Shown: positions 45,649 through 56,135, counted from the stretch's first letter. The stretch is 64,000 nt of DNA from Vibrio kanaloae (GCF_024347535.1 NZ_AP025498.1:930001-994000), one strand, 5' to 3'. Program-made: numbers and translations. Notes: generated by a model from the letters alone, not told the origin.

Positions 45649-48138
45649 TTAAGCGACCTTAGTGATCTTAACTGGACACTTCTTGTAATCTGTCTGTTTA
45701 GACAGAGGATCCGTTGCATCCAAGATCAACTTGTTGATCAGAATTCTTGCATCAAAGAATGGTACGAATACCAAGCCTTGTGGTGGACGGTTACGACCAC
45801 GAGTTTCAACACGAACGCGTACTTCGCCACGTTTGTTTTCGATAAGAACTTCATCACCACGGCGAAGGCCACGAGCTTTAGCATCAGCAGGGTGGATGTA
45901 ACAAAGTGCATCCGGTACTGCTTTGTAAAGTTCTGGTACACGACGAGTCATAGTACCTGTGTGCCAGTGCTCAAGAACACGGCCTGTACATAGCCACATA
46001 TCGTATTCATCGTTTGGTACTTCAGGTGGCGCTTCGTATGGCGCATTGATGATCAGTGCTTTACCATCTGGCTTGCCGTAGAAGTCCCAATCAGAGCCTT
46101 TCTTAGCGTATGGATCTGAACCTTCTTTAAAGCGCCAGAGTGTCTCTTTACCGTCAACAACAGGCCAACGTAGACCACGAACTTGGTGGTAGCGATCGTA
46201 TGGTGCTAAATCGTGACCGTGGCCGCGACCAAAGGCTGCGTATTCTTCGAATAGACCTTTTTGAACGTAGAAACCTTGAGCTTGTGCATCGTCGTTAAGC
46301 TCTTGAGCTTCAGACAGTGGGAATGCATCAACGTTGCCGTTTTTGTAAAGCACGTCGTACATCGTTTTACCGCGATGCTCTGGTGCTTTAGCAAGAAGTT
46401 CTTCGCCCCAAACTTCTTCAACAGTGAAGCGTTTAGAGAATTCCATGATTTGCCATAGGTCAGACTTAGCTTCACCTACGGTTTTCACTTGTTGGTACCA
46501 CGCTTGTGTACGACGTTCTGCGTTACCGTAAGCACCTTCTTTCTCAATCCACATTGCGGTAGGAAGAATAAGGTCAGCCGCTTGAGCCGTTGCTGTCGGG
46601 TACGGGTCAGAACATACAATGAAGTTGTCTGGGTTACGGTAACCTGGTAGACGTTCTGTGTTGATGTTTGGACCCGCTTGCATGTTGTTGTTACACATTA
46701 CCCAGTACGCGTTGATCTTACCGTCTTTAAGCATACGGTCTTGAACAACAGCGTGAGCACCTGGTTTAGGTGGGATAGTACCTTCTGGAAGTTTCCAGAT
46801 GTCTTCTGCAATCTTACGGTGTTTCGGGTTAGCAACCACCATATCTGCTGGTAGACGGTGAGAGAACGTACCAACTTCACGAGCAGTACCACACGCAGAT
46901 GGTTGGCCTGTTAGTGAGAACGGACTGTTGCCTGGAGTAGAAATCTTACCGGTTAAAAGGTGGATGTTGTACACAAGGCTGTTCATCCACACACCACGAG
47001 TATGTTGGTTCATGCCCATTGTCCATAGAGACATCACTTTGATATTTGGATCCGCGTATTGCTTAGCCAGCTTGATAAGGTCATCTTGAGAGACACCTGA
47101 CATTTCAGAGGCTTTTTCAACTGTGTATTCAGCAACAGAAGCTTTGTACTCTTCGAACGTAATTGCCGTCATTTTGCCCGAGTTAGGGTTCGCAGCGGCT
47201 TTCTGTAGTGGATCATCGTCACGCAGACCGTAACCGATGTCTGTCGTTGCTTGCTTGAAGTTCGTGTGCTTGTTCACGAAGTCCCAGTTCACCGCATCGT
47301 TTTGAATGATGTAGTTAGCAATGAAGTTAGCAATTGCTAGATCCGATTGAGGTTCGAAGATGTAACCCGTGTCTGCAAGCTCGAAAGAACGGTGGTAGTA
47401 AGTAGACAGTACGTTTACTTTAACGTGTGGGTGGCTCAGACGACGGTCGGTAATACGAGTCCATAGTACTGGGTGCATTTCTGCCATGTTTGAACCCCAC
47501 AGAACGAATGCGTCTGCGTGTTCAAAGTCATCGTAACAACCCATTGGCTCATCGATACCGAAAGTACGCATGAATGCGCCTACCGCTGAAGCCATACAGT
47601 GACGAGCGTTTGGATCGATGTTGTTTGAACGGAAACCCGCTTTCATCATCTTAACGGCTGCGTAGCCTTCCATCACGGTCCATTGGCCTGAACCGAACAT
47701 ACCAACACCTGTTGGACCGTTCTTCTTCAGTGAAGCTTTCCATTTCTCAGCCATTACGTCGAACGCTTTATCCCAAGATACTGGTGTGAAATCACCGTCT
47801 TTATGGAACTCACCATCTTTCATACGAAGAAGAGGTTGTTCTAGACGGTCTTTGCCGTACATGATTTTTGAAAGGAAGTAGCCTTTGATACAGTTAAGGC
47901 CTTTGTTTACTGGTGCTTCTGGGTCGCCTTGAGTCGCAACCACTTTGCCGTTTTGAGTACCCACTAGTACTGAACAGCCCGTACCACAAAAACGACAAGG
48001 CGCTTTATCCCACGTGATTTTTGTTTGATCAGAGCTAGCAATCAGGTTGGTTGCGGTTGCTGGTAGTGTTACACCTGCAACGGCTGCCGCTGATGCAGCT
48101 GCGTTTGCTTTCACAAACGCACGTCTTGTCATTTTCAT
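45649..48138 (-). CDS. napA: NapA, periplasmic nitrate reductase catalytic subunit
   Basis: 829 residues. Tat signal [19 protein letters not shown], cleaved near residue 30. The [4Fe-4S] cysteines are C48, C51, C55 and C83 ([10 protein letters not shown]...LNCIKG). The Mo ligand Cys is in [12 protein letters not shown]. The bis-MGD-binding C-terminal domain contains [17 protein letters not shown] and [14 protein letters not shown]. Reduces nitrate to nitrite in the periplasm with NapB. Overlaps napD by four bases (ATGA), showing translational coupling. Confidence 0.98.
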   Translation of the reverse strand: MKMTRRAFVKANAAASAAAVAGVTLPATATNLIASSDQTKITWDKAPCRFCGTGCSVLVGTQNGKVVATQGDPEAPVNKGLNCIKGYFLSKIMYGKDRLEQPLLRMKDGEFHKDGDFTPVSWDKAFDVMAEKWKASLKKNGPTGVGMFGSGQWTVMEGYAAVKMMKAGFRSNNIDPNARHCMASAVGAFMRTFGIDEPMGCYDDFEHADAFVLWGSNMAEMHPVLWTRITDRRLSHPHVKVNVLSTYYHRSFELADTGYIFEPQSDLAIANFIANYIIQNDAVNWDFVNKHTNFKQATTDIGYGLRDDDPLQKAAANPNSGKMTAITFEEYKASVAEYTVEKASEMSGVSQDDLIKLAKQYADPNIKVMSLWTMGMNQHTRGVWMNSLVYNIHLLTGKISTPGNSPFSLTGQPSACGTAREVGTFSHRLPADMVVANPKHRKIAEDIWKLPEGTIPPKPGAHAVVQDRMLKDGKINAYWVMCNNNMQAGPNINTERLPGYRNPDNFIVCSDPYPTATAQAADLILPTAMWIEKEGAYGNAERRTQAWYQQVKTVGEAKSDLWQIMEFSKRFTVEEVWGEELLAKAPEHRGKTMYDVLYKNGNVDAFPLSEAQELNDDAQAQGFYVQKGLFEEYAAFGRGHGHDLAPYDRYHQVRGLRWPVVDGKETLWRFKEGSDPYAKKGSDWDFYGKPDGKALIINAPYEAPPEVPNDEYDMWLCTGRVLEHWHTGTMTRRVPELYKAVPDALCYIHPADAKARGLRRGDEVLIENKRGEVRVRVETRGRNRPPQGLVFVPFFDARILINKLILDATDPLSKQTDYKKCPVKITKVA

Positions 48139-48440
48139 ACTTCACCCTCAAGTTGAGAATTGTTGCTTCCAGTTTCTAAATCCGTTTCTTCTAGTCCAGT
48201 TTCGATTTGGTGATAAACCAAAGCTGTCCCTAAAACGTTCTTAATGTTGTTTATTGCTTCGATGGTGTCCGTTACAAAACCTTGGTTTTCGGTTTCTAGG
48301 ACCACGATGATTTTGCCTTCAGGGCTATCTCCGTAGATTTCAGCGTTATCGAATTGCTCGATCTCTGCTTTAATCTCATTTAGATGCTCTGGGCTCACAT
48401 GCACGACTAAACTTGATATATGCACTTCATTTAGTGCCAT
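48135..48440 (-). CDS. napD: NapD, NapA signal-binding chaperone
   Basis: 101 residues, a small ferredoxin-like fold: [46 protein letters not shown], closely following NapD. It binds the NapA twin-arginine signal in the cytoplasm and delays export until the cofactor is loaded. The C-terminal ~20 residues ([20 protein letters not shown]) are acidic and extended beyond the usual length. Stop and napA start overlap. Confidence 0.92.
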   Translation of the reverse strand: MALNEVHISSLVVHVSPEHLNEIKAEIEQFDNAEIYGDSPEGKIIVVLETENQGFVTDTIEAINNIKNVLGTALVYHQIETGLEETDLETGSNNSQLEGEV

Positions 48441-48462
48441 AAATTGCTCTCGTTATTTTTAT

Positions 48463-48942
48463 TTATGCATTACTCACAAGAATAGCTGAGGTTGGGCAAA
48501 CTGCTACGCAGGCCCCACAACCGCTACACTCATCTAACTTGATCTTTGGTAGAGCAACACTGCCTGCTCTAAGTTGAAATTGAATGGCCATGGGTTCACA
48601 CATGTCACCACAGCTTCGACATTCAACATTTTGTTGGGCTAAGCATTTATCAGAGATACTTGCTTTTGCTTGCCAAGGTGTTTCTTCCTTGGGTTTAAAA
48701 ATTGGTTCAGGACAAACGTCTGCACACTGATAACAGAAGGTGCATTCATCGATAGAAAAGTTGACAGTAGGAAAACCACCATCGCCCACAATGATTATCT
48801 TAGTTTCACAGCTCTCGATACATTTACCACAGCGAGTGCAGTCATCTGCAAAGCTTTCTAGGTTATTAATCCAAGGCAAACGAATCTGACTTGAGTCAAC
48901 CTTTCGTCTAGAGAATAGACGTCGTTTTGATAGATCTACCAC
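48463..48942 (-). CDS. napF: NapF, ferredoxin-type maturation protein
   Basis: 159 residues with four cysteine clusters: DDCTRCGKCIESCE, CTFCYQCADVCP, CRSCGDMCEP and CSGCGACVAVCP, the last two lining up with [4Fe-4S] ferredoxin folds. The N-terminus LSKRRLFSRRK is basic. NapF is a cytoplasmic Fe-S protein that interacts with NapA before export. First gene of the minus-strand operon napF-napD-napA-napB-napC. Its start is 23 bases before napD in the order of transcription. Confidence 0.92.
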   Translation of the reverse strand: MVDLSKRRLFSRRKVDSSQIRLPWINNLESFADDCTRCGKCIESCETKIIIVGDGGFPTVNFSIDECTFCYQCADVCPEPIFKPKEETPWQAKASISDKCLAQQNVECRSCGDMCEPMAIQFQLRAGSVALPKIKLDECSGCGACVAVCPTSAILVSNA

Positions 48943-49050
48943 TAAATACCTATAGATGTTGCTAATATGTTGTAACTGTAGGTCATTGTTTCATTAATAT
49001 CTTGTCATTAATCCTCACAAGTAGTGTAGTTTTAGAAACAATTGTATAAA

Positions 49051-49066
49051 TACCCCCTAAGGGCTA
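49051..49066. promoter_or_regulatory. Candidate NarP 7-2-7 binding site
   Basis: TACCCCC-TA-AGGGCTA fits the NarL/NarP inverted heptamer arrangement (TACYYMT-N2-AKRRGTA) in 12 of 14 positions. It is between napF (minus) and narQ (plus). The partner response regulator narP is encoded nearby. Confidence 0.55.
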
Positions 49067-49080
49067 ATTGGGGGGATATA

Positions 49081-49094
49081 TTGTCTTAGATCAA
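49081..49094. promoter_or_regulatory. Candidate FNR box between napF and narQ
   Basis: TTGTCTTAGATCAA matches the FNR/Crp-type TTGAT-N4-ATCAA in 8 of 10 fixed positions. It is 15 bp from the candidate NarP site, an arrangement expected for anaerobic nitrate-responsive genes. Confidence 0.5.
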
Positions 49095-49195
49095 TAAATT
49101 ACGAAGCGAGTGATCACATATTGAATGGAGCTATGATATTTGATGTGTGACAATACCATTTCGCTAGCTAGTTATTTATAAATAGGAAGGCTCTT

Positions 49196-50926
49196 TTGCT
49201 TATAAAACCGGTTTCATCTGTCACTAGTACAATAGCGAAATCATTGCTATTTATACTGCTGTTGTCGGTTGCGACTACTGGCTTTGCCATCTTTACTTTG
49301 GCTTCAAGTTTGAATGATGCGGAGGCGGTCAACGTCGCTGGTTCAATGCGTATGCAGAGCTACCGCTTAGCCCATGATATTCAAATAGAATCAGTTGATT
49401 ATGATTCTCATATTCACGAGTTTGAGCGCTCGCTTTACTCTCCATCCATGACCAAGTTGGTCAGTTGGAATGTTCCTACGGACATCACAGAAGATTATTA
49501 CTTGATCATTGGTCGTTGGCATGAATTGAAGCGTGTTTTGAATAGCGAAGATCGTAAGCACTATTTAGTGTTAGTCGAAAACTTCGTGAATGAGATAGAC
49601 CATTTTGTTTTCAAGCTTCAACAGTTCTCAGAGAATAAGCTGATAAAATTAGCGTGGGCTGGTGGCGTAGGGCTAGGTGGTATTCTCGTCATATCTCTTT
49701 TTGTTGTTCACTTCGTACGTAAACAGGTTGTTAAACCTCTCCATGCGTTGGTTGGAGCAAGTCAGCGAATAAAGAACAGTGACTTTGAGGTTCAGTTGGA
49801 AGTAACGAACAGCAATGAACTCGGTATTTTGACCAAAACGTTCAACTCAATGGCCAAAGATTTGGGTGTGCTATACCGAAATCTTGAAGATGTCGTTGAT
49901 GCCAAAACAGTTGAACTGCAAAATGCCAATCAATCATTGCAGGCGCTCTATTATTCCTCACAAGAACTCACAGTGACGCGTATTGCCCCAGAAAACTTTA
50001 GAGCGATCTTACAACACTTAGCTAGCCTTGAAGGAATCGAATCATTAAGGTTAGAGATTGTTGATAATTCAGGTCGGTCACTTATTCTGGATGAAGGTTA
50101 CGACTCAAATTGTAACTATGAAAAATTTGAGATGAAGTTGGATGATAACGAACTGATTTTGGGTTATTTGTATTGCGCATATCATCATGGGCACTCAACA
50201 AAAACTTTGATTGAAAGCTTTATTCAATTGCTATCGCGAGCGATCTATTATAATCGTGCTCAAAAGAAAGCTGAGCAGCTTATCATTATGGAAGAGCGTG
50301 CGACGATAGCGCGTGAACTGCACGATTCATTGGCCCAATCTCTTTCATATTTGAAGATTCAAGTCACTTTGTTAAAGCGTGTTGTTAGCAAACTACCTGA
50401 ACATAAACACAGAGAGCAGTCAGAACAGATAGCCTCTGAGATAGGGGTTGGTTTAGCTAATGCCTATACTCAACTTCGGGAGCTGCTCACTACATTTAGG
50501 TTATCTATCAAAGAAGGTAGCTTTGGAGATGCTTTGGGTACGATGCTCGAACAACTCAATGAGCGTACCGATGCGAAGATTAGTTTAACCAATAATCTTT
50601 CATCTATTGAACTTGATGCTCATAGTCAAGTTCACCTGCTTCAATTGATTCGTGAGGCAACAATAAACGCCATAAAACACGCTAATGCAGACTTGATAGA
50701 TGTATGCTGCATAAATGAAAATGGTGAAGTATTAGTTGTGATTAAGGATAATGGAGATGGCTTTGATCCCAGTAGTTCTAAAATGAACCACTATGGAATG
50801 AGCATCATGCAGGAGCGAGCGGCAAGACTGAATGGCGACTTAACGGTTGAAGCAGCAAAAGGTGAAGGCTGTACAGTCATATTAAAATATAAAATTTTGA
50901 AGGAAGTTCAAGTTGACGATTTGTAA
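49196..50926 (+). CDS. narQ: NarQ-type nitrate/nitrite sensor kinase
   Basis: 576 residues from TTG at 49196, with GGAAGG five bases upstream. Two membrane helices flank a periplasmic sensor holding the P-box motif NVAGSMRMQSYRLAHDI, which binds nitrate. Then HAMP (~165-230), a GAF-like region (~240-350), HisKA_3 with ERATIARELHDSLAQSLSYLKIQ (phospho-His in ARELHDSL), and a HATPase_c domain (IREATINAIKHANAD, NGDGFDPSS). It phosphorylates NarP in response to nitrate. It overlaps narP by 14 bases. Confidence 0.9.
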   Translation: MLIKPVSSVTSTIAKSLLFILLLSVATTGFAIFTLASSLNDAEAVNVAGSMRMQSYRLAHDIQIESVDYDSHIHEFERSLYSPSMTKLVSWNVPTDITEDYYLIIGRWHELKRVLNSEDRKHYLVLVENFVNEIDHFVFKLQQFSENKLIKLAWAGGVGLGGILVISLFVVHFVRKQVVKPLHALVGASQRIKNSDFEVQLEVTNSNELGILTKTFNSMAKDLGVLYRNLEDVVDAKTVELQNANQSLQALYYSSQELTVTRIAPENFRAILQHLASLEGIESLRLEIVDNSGRSLILDEGYDSNCNYEKFEMKLDDNELILGYLYCAYHHGHSTKTLIESFIQLLSRAIYYNRAQKKAEQLIIMEERATIARELHDSLAQSLSYLKIQVTLLKRVVSKLPEHKHREQSEQIASEIGVGLANAYTQLRELLTTFRLSIKEGSFGDALGTMLEQLNERTDAKISLTNNLSSIELDAHSQVHLLQLIREATINAIKHANADLIDVCCINENGEVLVVIKDNGDGFDPSSSKMNHYGMSIMQERAARLNGDLTVEAAKGEGCTVILKYKILKEVQVDDL

Positions 50927-51545
50927 AGTAATACTGGTTGATGATCATCCATTGATGCGCAGAGGTATAAGCCAATTACTGAGCTTTGAAGATGAATTCG
51001 AAGTGATTGCGGAAGCAAGCAATGGCACTGAAGCGATCGCTCTTGCTCATGAAGAAGAACCTGATTTGATCCTGTTGGATCTTAATATGAAGGGGATGTC
51101 AGGGCTCGATACTTTAAAAGCGCTTCGTACTGATGGGTCGAGCGCTAACATTGTTATTTTAACTGTCTCGGATAGTCCTGCAGATATTGAAGCTATAGTA
51201 AAAGCAGGTGCTGACGGTTACTTGTTGAAAGACACTGAACCTGATGAATTGATTGAGTTACTTAAGCAAGCGCATAGTGGCGACAAGGCCTACAGCGATG
51301 TTGTTGCTCGCTATTTGAGTGATACCGTCAGTCGTAAAGATATCTTCGATCAGCTGACTGAACGTGAAATGCAGATCCTTCAAGAAGTCGCAAAAGGTTA
51401 TCGTAATAAGCAGATCGCTGATCACTTGTTCATTTCTGAATCGACGGTTAAGGTACATATGAAGAGCCTACTGAAAAAGCTACAGGTGCCTTCACGTACC
51501 GCCGCAACCGTTCTTTACCTAGAACGTTACGGAGAAATGAAGTAG
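50913..51545 (+). CDS. narP: NarP-type response regulator
   Basis: 210 residues. Begins at TTG 50913, with AAGGA a few bases upstream and a 14-base overlap with narQ. Receiver domain: VDDHPLMRRGI, phospho-acceptor in LILLDLNMKGMSG, TVSDS and the Lys of YLLKDTEP. C-terminal LuxR/NarL-type helix-turn-helix: LTEREMQILQEVAKGYRNKQIADHLFISESTVKVHMKSLLKKLQV. It should control the divergent nap operon under nitrate (inference from position and family). Confidence 0.92.
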   Translation: MTICKVILVDDHPLMRRGISQLLSFEDEFEVIAEASNGTEAIALAHEEEPDLILLDLNMKGMSGLDTLKALRTDGSSANIVILTVSDSPADIEAIVKAGADGYLLKDTEPDELIELLKQAHSGDKAYSDVVARYLSDTVSRKDIFDQLTEREMQILQEVAKGYRNKQIADHLFISESTVKVHMKSLLKKLQVPSRTAATVLYLERYGEMK

Positions 51546-51664
51546 GGCTTATTCCTTTGCAATTAAACTATTTTAAGCTGTACTGCTTAGTTTCGATGCC
51601 TAATTTACATGTGATCGCTTTTGTTGAAATCAGAACGCGAAGCTAAATAGATAAAAAGAGACAC

Positions 51665-51702
51665 AAAAAAGCACTGACCTTATTAAGTTCAGTGCCTTTT
51701 TA
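51665..51702 (+). terminator. Rho-independent terminator after narP
   Basis: AAAAAAGCACTGA / TCAGTGCCTTTTT with one mismatch and an inner CTTATTAAG, T-rich on both sides. It may also serve the converging dcuC transcript. Confidence 0.8.
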
Positions 51703-51767
51703 TTTAAGCATTTTATATCGGTACTGTGGTTCGTATTACTAAGCTGTTGCTCTTACGAACGTTAGGC

Positions 51768-53135
51768 TTACGCCGTCATTGGAACCAATACCAGCGTACC
51801 GAAGATAACCGTAATAAGACCACAAATTACGGGTACAGAAGTACGTTTAACGACTTCGAATGGACTAATTTTACCCATACCAGATGTAGCAACAACCACA
51901 CCAGATACTGGAGAGATGGTACGGCCTAAGTTAGATGCTTGGAGCATTGGGATAATGAGGAATGCTGGGTTCAAGCCCATCTTAGCTGCCAGTGATGGAG
52001 CCAGTTCTACGAAAGCATAGAAAGGTGCGTTACCAGAGCCGGTCGCGATAGCCGCAGCAACCGTTAGGCCCGTTAGGATAAGCATTAAGGCAATACCACC
52101 AGCACCTGCCGATTCAGCAAGGCCGATTAGGTTATCAATCGCACCTATAGACATTAAGCCTTGAGCAAACACACCTGCCGCAACCAAAAGCATTACCACG
52201 CCTTTAAATGCTTCTGCCATACCTTGATAGCAAGAATCTAGGTCTTCCAGTGTTTTTTCTCCGTCGAATTTCTTAACAACGTAATCGATGAGCGCACCTA
52301 CGAAGATAGAGCCAACTACGATGGTGTAGATATCAAGTGAAAGCCCCGGAATAGTGCGGCCGTTGAATAGGAAAACACCGATGATAGGTAGAAATGGTAA
52401 TGCAGCGTAGAAAGCGGGTGCTGTTGTTTCAATTTCAGAAACGTCTACTTTTTCCATGGGGGTATTTTCTTTCTTATCTAGGTACTTGTTCCAGAAGAAA
52501 GCTGCAGCAGCCATCACGATGATTGCACAGATGGACACTGGTAGTACCGTTTGAACGGCAAACACATCTAAAGACATTCCGGATTTTTCAGCGGCAATAA
52601 CAACATCACCAGATGTTGGTGAAAGGATGATTGCCGCAGGTGACGCACAAACCGCGACAGCTGCTGGGCGAGAAATACCCATTGCTGTCATCATTGGGAA
52701 TAAGGTCGCCATCAACAACACCCCCAGACCAGTTGCCGAACTGACTGCAAGTGACATCAAACAAGCCACAATGTAAGCCGCTACTAGCAACACATAAGGA
52801 GATTTGATCACAGCAAGCGGTTTAGAGAACTGTTTCACTACCACGTTGTTCGCACCGATGTGTGTCATGTAAGAAGCAAAACCACACAAAAGCATGATCT
52901 GCATGCCTAGGCCGCCACCTCGATATTGGAGCATGTACTTAACGAATTCTAGTGAGTCGGTAACCACATTACCTGTTGAAGCGACTTTAGCTGGTAAAAC
53001 GGTATGGCCAATAAGGCCAGTAATAAGAAGTAGGGCAAGGCCAGCAGTCAGTAATACACCTGCTGCCTTGTAGCCTTTGACAATAAAGTAACCAACAGCG
53101 ATGGTAATCACTAATCCGATCAAGAGCTCTAACAT
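51768..53135 (-). CDS. dcuC: DcuC-family C4-dicarboxylate transporter
   Basis: 455 residues with about 12 hydrophobic segments. The sequence LCGFASYMTHIGANNVVVKQFSKPL, then SLAVSSATGLGVLLMATLFPMM, then CASPAAIILSPTSGDVVIAAE, and LQASNLGRTISPVSGVVVA closely follows E. coli DcuC. DcuC is mainly a succinate exporter in anaerobic fermentation. It lies convergent with narP, extending the anaerobic gene set. Monocistronic. Confidence 0.92.
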   Translation of the reverse strand: MLELLIGLVITIAVGYFIVKGYKAAGVLLTAGLALLLITGLIGHTVLPAKVASTGNVVTDSLEFVKYMLQYRGGGLGMQIMLLCGFASYMTHIGANNVVVKQFSKPLAVIKSPYVLLVAAYIVACLMSLAVSSATGLGVLLMATLFPMMTAMGISRPAAVAVCASPAAIILSPTSGDVVIAAEKSGMSLDVFAVQTVLPVSICAIIVMAAAAFFWNKYLDKKENTPMEKVDVSEIETTAPAFYAALPFLPIIGVFLFNGRTIPGLSLDIYTIVVGSIFVGALIDYVVKKFDGEKTLEDLDSCYQGMAEAFKGVVMLLVAAGVFAQGLMSIGAIDNLIGLAESAGAGGIALMLILTGLTVAAAIATGSGNAPFYAFVELAPSLAAKMGLNPAFLIIPMLQASNLGRTISPVSGVVVATSGMGKISPFEVVKRTSVPVICGLITVIFGTLVLVPMTA

Positions 53136-53443
53136 AGAAATCTCCGCAAAGTTTAAAAAATATAAGAAAGTGTTTCAGAATATGATCATGAATGTACAGA
53201 AAACTGCGCTGTGGCACGAGGTATAGTTGAGGTTGGTATGATCTAAAACAAACATTTTTTTTGATGTTAATTCTGGTTATAAATCATGAATAACTAGTGT
53301 TGTTTAGATGTTAATTGGTGTTTCTCTTTAGTTTAAAGAATATAGAACGGATCACTTTAAAGCACTTTGTAGGTGTGATAGACGAAGTTGATAGAACTTG
53401 AGAAGCTTTGAGGCAAAAGCATAAAACATTGCGATAAATACAT
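53136..53443. other. Intergenic region, dcuC upstream
   Basis: About 310 AT-rich bases with no supportable gene, holding the dcuC promoter and the end of the GGDEF transcript. No confident FNR or Crp site could be read. Confidence 0.5.
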
Positions 53444-54508
53444 TTAATTAATTTTAGTCCCTAGTGAGTTAGCCTGTGTTGATGAACAAGCCGTATCGTA
53501 TATGTGTACTTGGTTACGACCATTATGTTTTGCAGCATACAGAGCCTCGTCAGCCCGCTTCATCCAAGTATCAATTTCTTCATTAGAAATAAGTTCAGCA
53601 ATACCAATACTCAAGTTAATTTGACAAGGTGCTGAATTTCGCCCTGCCGAAACTAGGTTAGAGAAATGCTTCACGATATCATTTGCCTCTTTTTTTGAAG
53701 TATCAATCAGCAAGAGTAAAAATTCATCCCCACCAAGCCTAAATAAAATATCACTTTTTCGTGTGTTGGCCTTAACTGTATCCACTACTTCTTTAATGAT
53801 TTGATCCCCTACATCATGACCGTACAAATCATTGACTTGCTTAAAATAATCAATATCAATGATTGCTATAGAAGATTTACTTGGCGACTGTTGATTTGGC
53901 ATATTCTTATCGGCTGCGTTTTGTAAAAATGTCTCCAGTTGATAGCGGTTAAATGCGCCAGTTAAAGAGTCTTTGGTAGACAGGTTACGAAGTTCATGTT
54001 GTAACTTACGAATGGCCTCAATGGCAAAGTGAGAGATGAAAGAGCAACAAAGCAGCGCTAAAAAAAAGCGAAGGGTAATCGAGAGGGGTTGATGCTGTAA
54101 AGCCACCATGCTTGTCCCTAGGATAATAATACCATTGGTGGCAATAGCTAAGCGTTGAGGGATAACAAATACAATGGCTGTGATGATTGGAAATACCCAG
54201 TACGTTACAAGAGTTCCAAATATATCCACACTTAAAATAATCGAAAATGTAATAAGAGTTAGTGGGATCAAATGACCAATTATTTTTTTATGAAAGTATA
54301 AGGCGACATAAACTTCAATCAGCAAGGTAGCTAAAAAAGAGAGTAAAATTAAAGCGAGAAAAGCTTCACCAATAACAAAATTCTTGATGATCAATGGTAA
54401 GAAAGTGAGCATTGCAACTAACACGATAAACTTCAATACTCTTCTTTTATTATGCAAATCGAATAGAGCATCGGTGTCGCTGTCGAACATGAACTTACGT
54501 CTATTCAT
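53444..54508 (-). CDS. Membrane diguanylate cyclase (GGDEF)
   Basis: 354 residues from the ATG at 54508 (AAGG upstream); an extension to 54580 has no family support. Five to six N-terminal hydrophobic helices (for example LKFIVLVAMLTFLPLIIKNFVIGEAFLAL) precede a single GGDEF domain (~190-350). The active site is intact: RLGGDEFLLLL, with the product-binding inhibitory RxxD (RKSD) five residues before it. TKDSLTGAFNRYQLE and the C-terminal ADEALYAAKHNGRNQV complete the family pattern. It makes cyclic di-GMP from GTP. The membrane part probably senses an unknown signal. Confidence 0.9.
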   Translation of the reverse strand: MNRRKFMFDSDTDALFDLHNKRRVLKFIVLVAMLTFLPLIIKNFVIGEAFLALILLSFLATLLIEVYVALYFHKKIIGHLIPLTLITFSIILSVDIFGTLVTYWVFPIITAIVFVIPQRLAIATNGIIILGTSMVALQHQPLSITLRFFLALLCCSFISHFAIEAIRKLQHELRNLSTKDSLTGAFNRYQLETFLQNAADKNMPNQQSPSKSSIAIIDIDYFKQVNDLYGHDVGDQIIKEVVDTVKANTRKSDILFRLGGDEFLLLLIDTSKKEANDIVKHFSNLVSAGRNSAPCQINLSIGIAELISNEEIDTWMKRADEALYAAKHNGRNQVHIYDTACSSTQANSLGTKIN

Positions 54509-54580
54509 ACTAAAATACCTTGTTATATTGTTCGCTGGTAAAGCAGTAGTATGTATTAATGCAAACGTGCACATGGACAA

Positions 54581-54992
54581 AACAATCGCTCTTGAAGCTT
54601 TGCTCGAACCCAGTTGAATATCGTGTCAGCATCTACTTTTAGTTAAGCGTATTACGAGTCATATCACAATCATTATGTTATCTATACTCTGAAGTTGAGA
54701 AGTAACAGGGATCATTAATAGATGACTTAAGGCCATTCTGGCGTCTTAAAGCCTAAATATAAAGATGGTAGAGGCGAAGATGAATACAGATTCAGTGAAC
54801 ATTGAGATATCTGTATTCATGTAGAGTGCGATTCTACAAATACTAGCATTTATAGAATCGTCATTGACGGGCTTAAGGCTGATAGCATTCGGTAATGCTC
54901 ACAAAAAAGTCCTCATAGTAATATGAGGACTTTAAATAGGGGTTAAACAGCGTTGTTACTGGCGCATTAAGCGGATTGCCCTACTTTAAAAA
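54581..54992. other. Intergenic region with terminator
   Basis: About 410 bases with no supportable gene. Contains the hairpin AAAGTCCTCATA / TATGAGGACTTT (54907-54934), listed next. Confidence 0.5.
54903..54936 (-). terminator. Rho-independent terminator after the desaturase gene
   Basis: AAAGTCCTCATA / TATGAGGACTTT perfect 12-bp stem with GTAA loop. On the minus strand TTTTTTG follows, just past the desaturase stop. Confidence 0.88.
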
Positions 54993-56135
54993 TTAAGCAT
55001 ACTGCTCTACCGTCATCGCCCAGTTTTTCTTCTGTTGCTCAAAATTCATTTTGATTTGCTGATAACGAACTTTAAGTACAGAGTGTTCATATTTTTTCAC
55101 CACGTCTTCTCGTTTGCTTTCAAGTAATTGTTTTTTGACTGCGTAGTATTCGTTCATGTTTGATACCAGTGCGTCGAACTCTTTTTGAAGCTTGTCTGCG
55201 ATCTGCTGTTTGTCAGCGCGGTGCATGATTTTTTGTTGCGTCCGCTTCAGTAACATTGATGCTTCAGCTTTCTCAATACGTGCTTGAGGCGTTTTCTTAA
55301 GCTTGCTTGCTAAGCCCATCAATGAAGCACTCTTAATTAACCACTTTGTTGGATCGTATTGCCACCAATAAATACCATTACGATAGTCATTCTCAAAGAT
55401 ATGGTGGAAGTTATGATAGCCCTCGCCAAAAGTAAGGACAGCAAGTACACCGTTGTCACGCGCTGTGTTTTTATCAGTAAAGGGTTGGCTACCCCAAATA
55501 TGAGCGAGAGAGTTAATAAAAAATGTGGTGTGGTGGTTTAGTACCAAACGAACCGCACCCACAATCAATAACATGCCAATTACATCACCGTAAACAACGC
55601 CAAGAGCGATAGGTACGCCGAAGTTCATTAATAGTGCCAGCAAAATATAATTTTTGTGTTGCCACATTACGATCTTGTCTTTCTTTAGGTCACGACAGTT
55701 TTCGTAATCTTCATACATTGAGGTGTTGTAGTTACGAATCATCCAGCCGATGTGTGAATACCAAAAGCCACGTTTTGCTGAATATGGGTCTTTGTCGTTG
55801 TTGTCAACATGCTTGTGGTGAACACGGTGGTCAGAAGACCAGTGTAGAGCGCTGTTCTGTAATGCAAATGCGCCACCCAACGCAAACAGAAATCTTAGGC
55901 TTGAATGTGCTTCAAAGGCTTTATGTGACCATAAGCGGTGGTAACCCGTCGTAATTGAAAGATTACAGAACGTAAAACAGATCGCCAGCCATATCCAGTG
56001 CTCCATACCATAGCCAAAAAAGTAGCCATAAACGGGAGCCGCGACAACAGCAAGCAGCATACTAAAAGAGAATACAAAAATATTAAGCCAGATTAATGGT
56101 GGCTTTTTTGTTGATGGTGTGTCGGCACTATTCAT
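54993..56135 (-). CDS. Acyl-CoA/acyl-lipid delta-9 fatty-acid desaturase
   Basis: 380 residues from the ATG at 56135; a longer frame to 56276 would include the operator and is rejected. The three histidine boxes of membrane desaturases are present: HRLWSH, HRVHHKH and HNFHH (EGYHNFHHIFEN). Four hydrophobic helices lie between them. The C-terminal ~100 residues are charged and coiled-coil-like (QQKIMHRADKQQIADKLQKEF). It inserts a cis double bond using O2 in the membrane. A FabR-like operator sits 43-60 bases upstream, fitting regulation of unsaturated-lipid synthesis. Confidence 0.92.
   Translation of the reverse strand: MNSADTPSTKKPPLIWLNIFVFSFSMLLAVVAAPVYGYFFGYGMEHWIWLAICFTFCNLSITTGYHRLWSHKAFEAHSSLRFLFALGGAFALQNSALHWSSDHRVHHKHVDNNDKDPYSAKRGFWYSHIGWMIRNYNTSMYEDYENCRDLKKDKIVMWQHKNYILLALLMNFGVPIALGVVYGDVIGMLLIVGAVRLVLNHHTTFFINSLAHIWGSQPFTDKNTARDNGVLAVLTFGEGYHNFHHIFENDYRNGIYWWQYDPTKWLIKSASLMGLASKLKKTPQARIEKAEASMLLKRTQQKIMHRADKQQIADKLQKEFDALVSNMNEYYAVKKQLLESKREDVVKKYEHSVLKVRYQQIKMNFEQQKKNWAMTVEQYA

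Noticed and set aside
54384..54617. 77-codon plus-strand frame antisense to the GGDEF gene start
   Set aside because: No ribosome site and no homology; antisense overlap of a clear gene.
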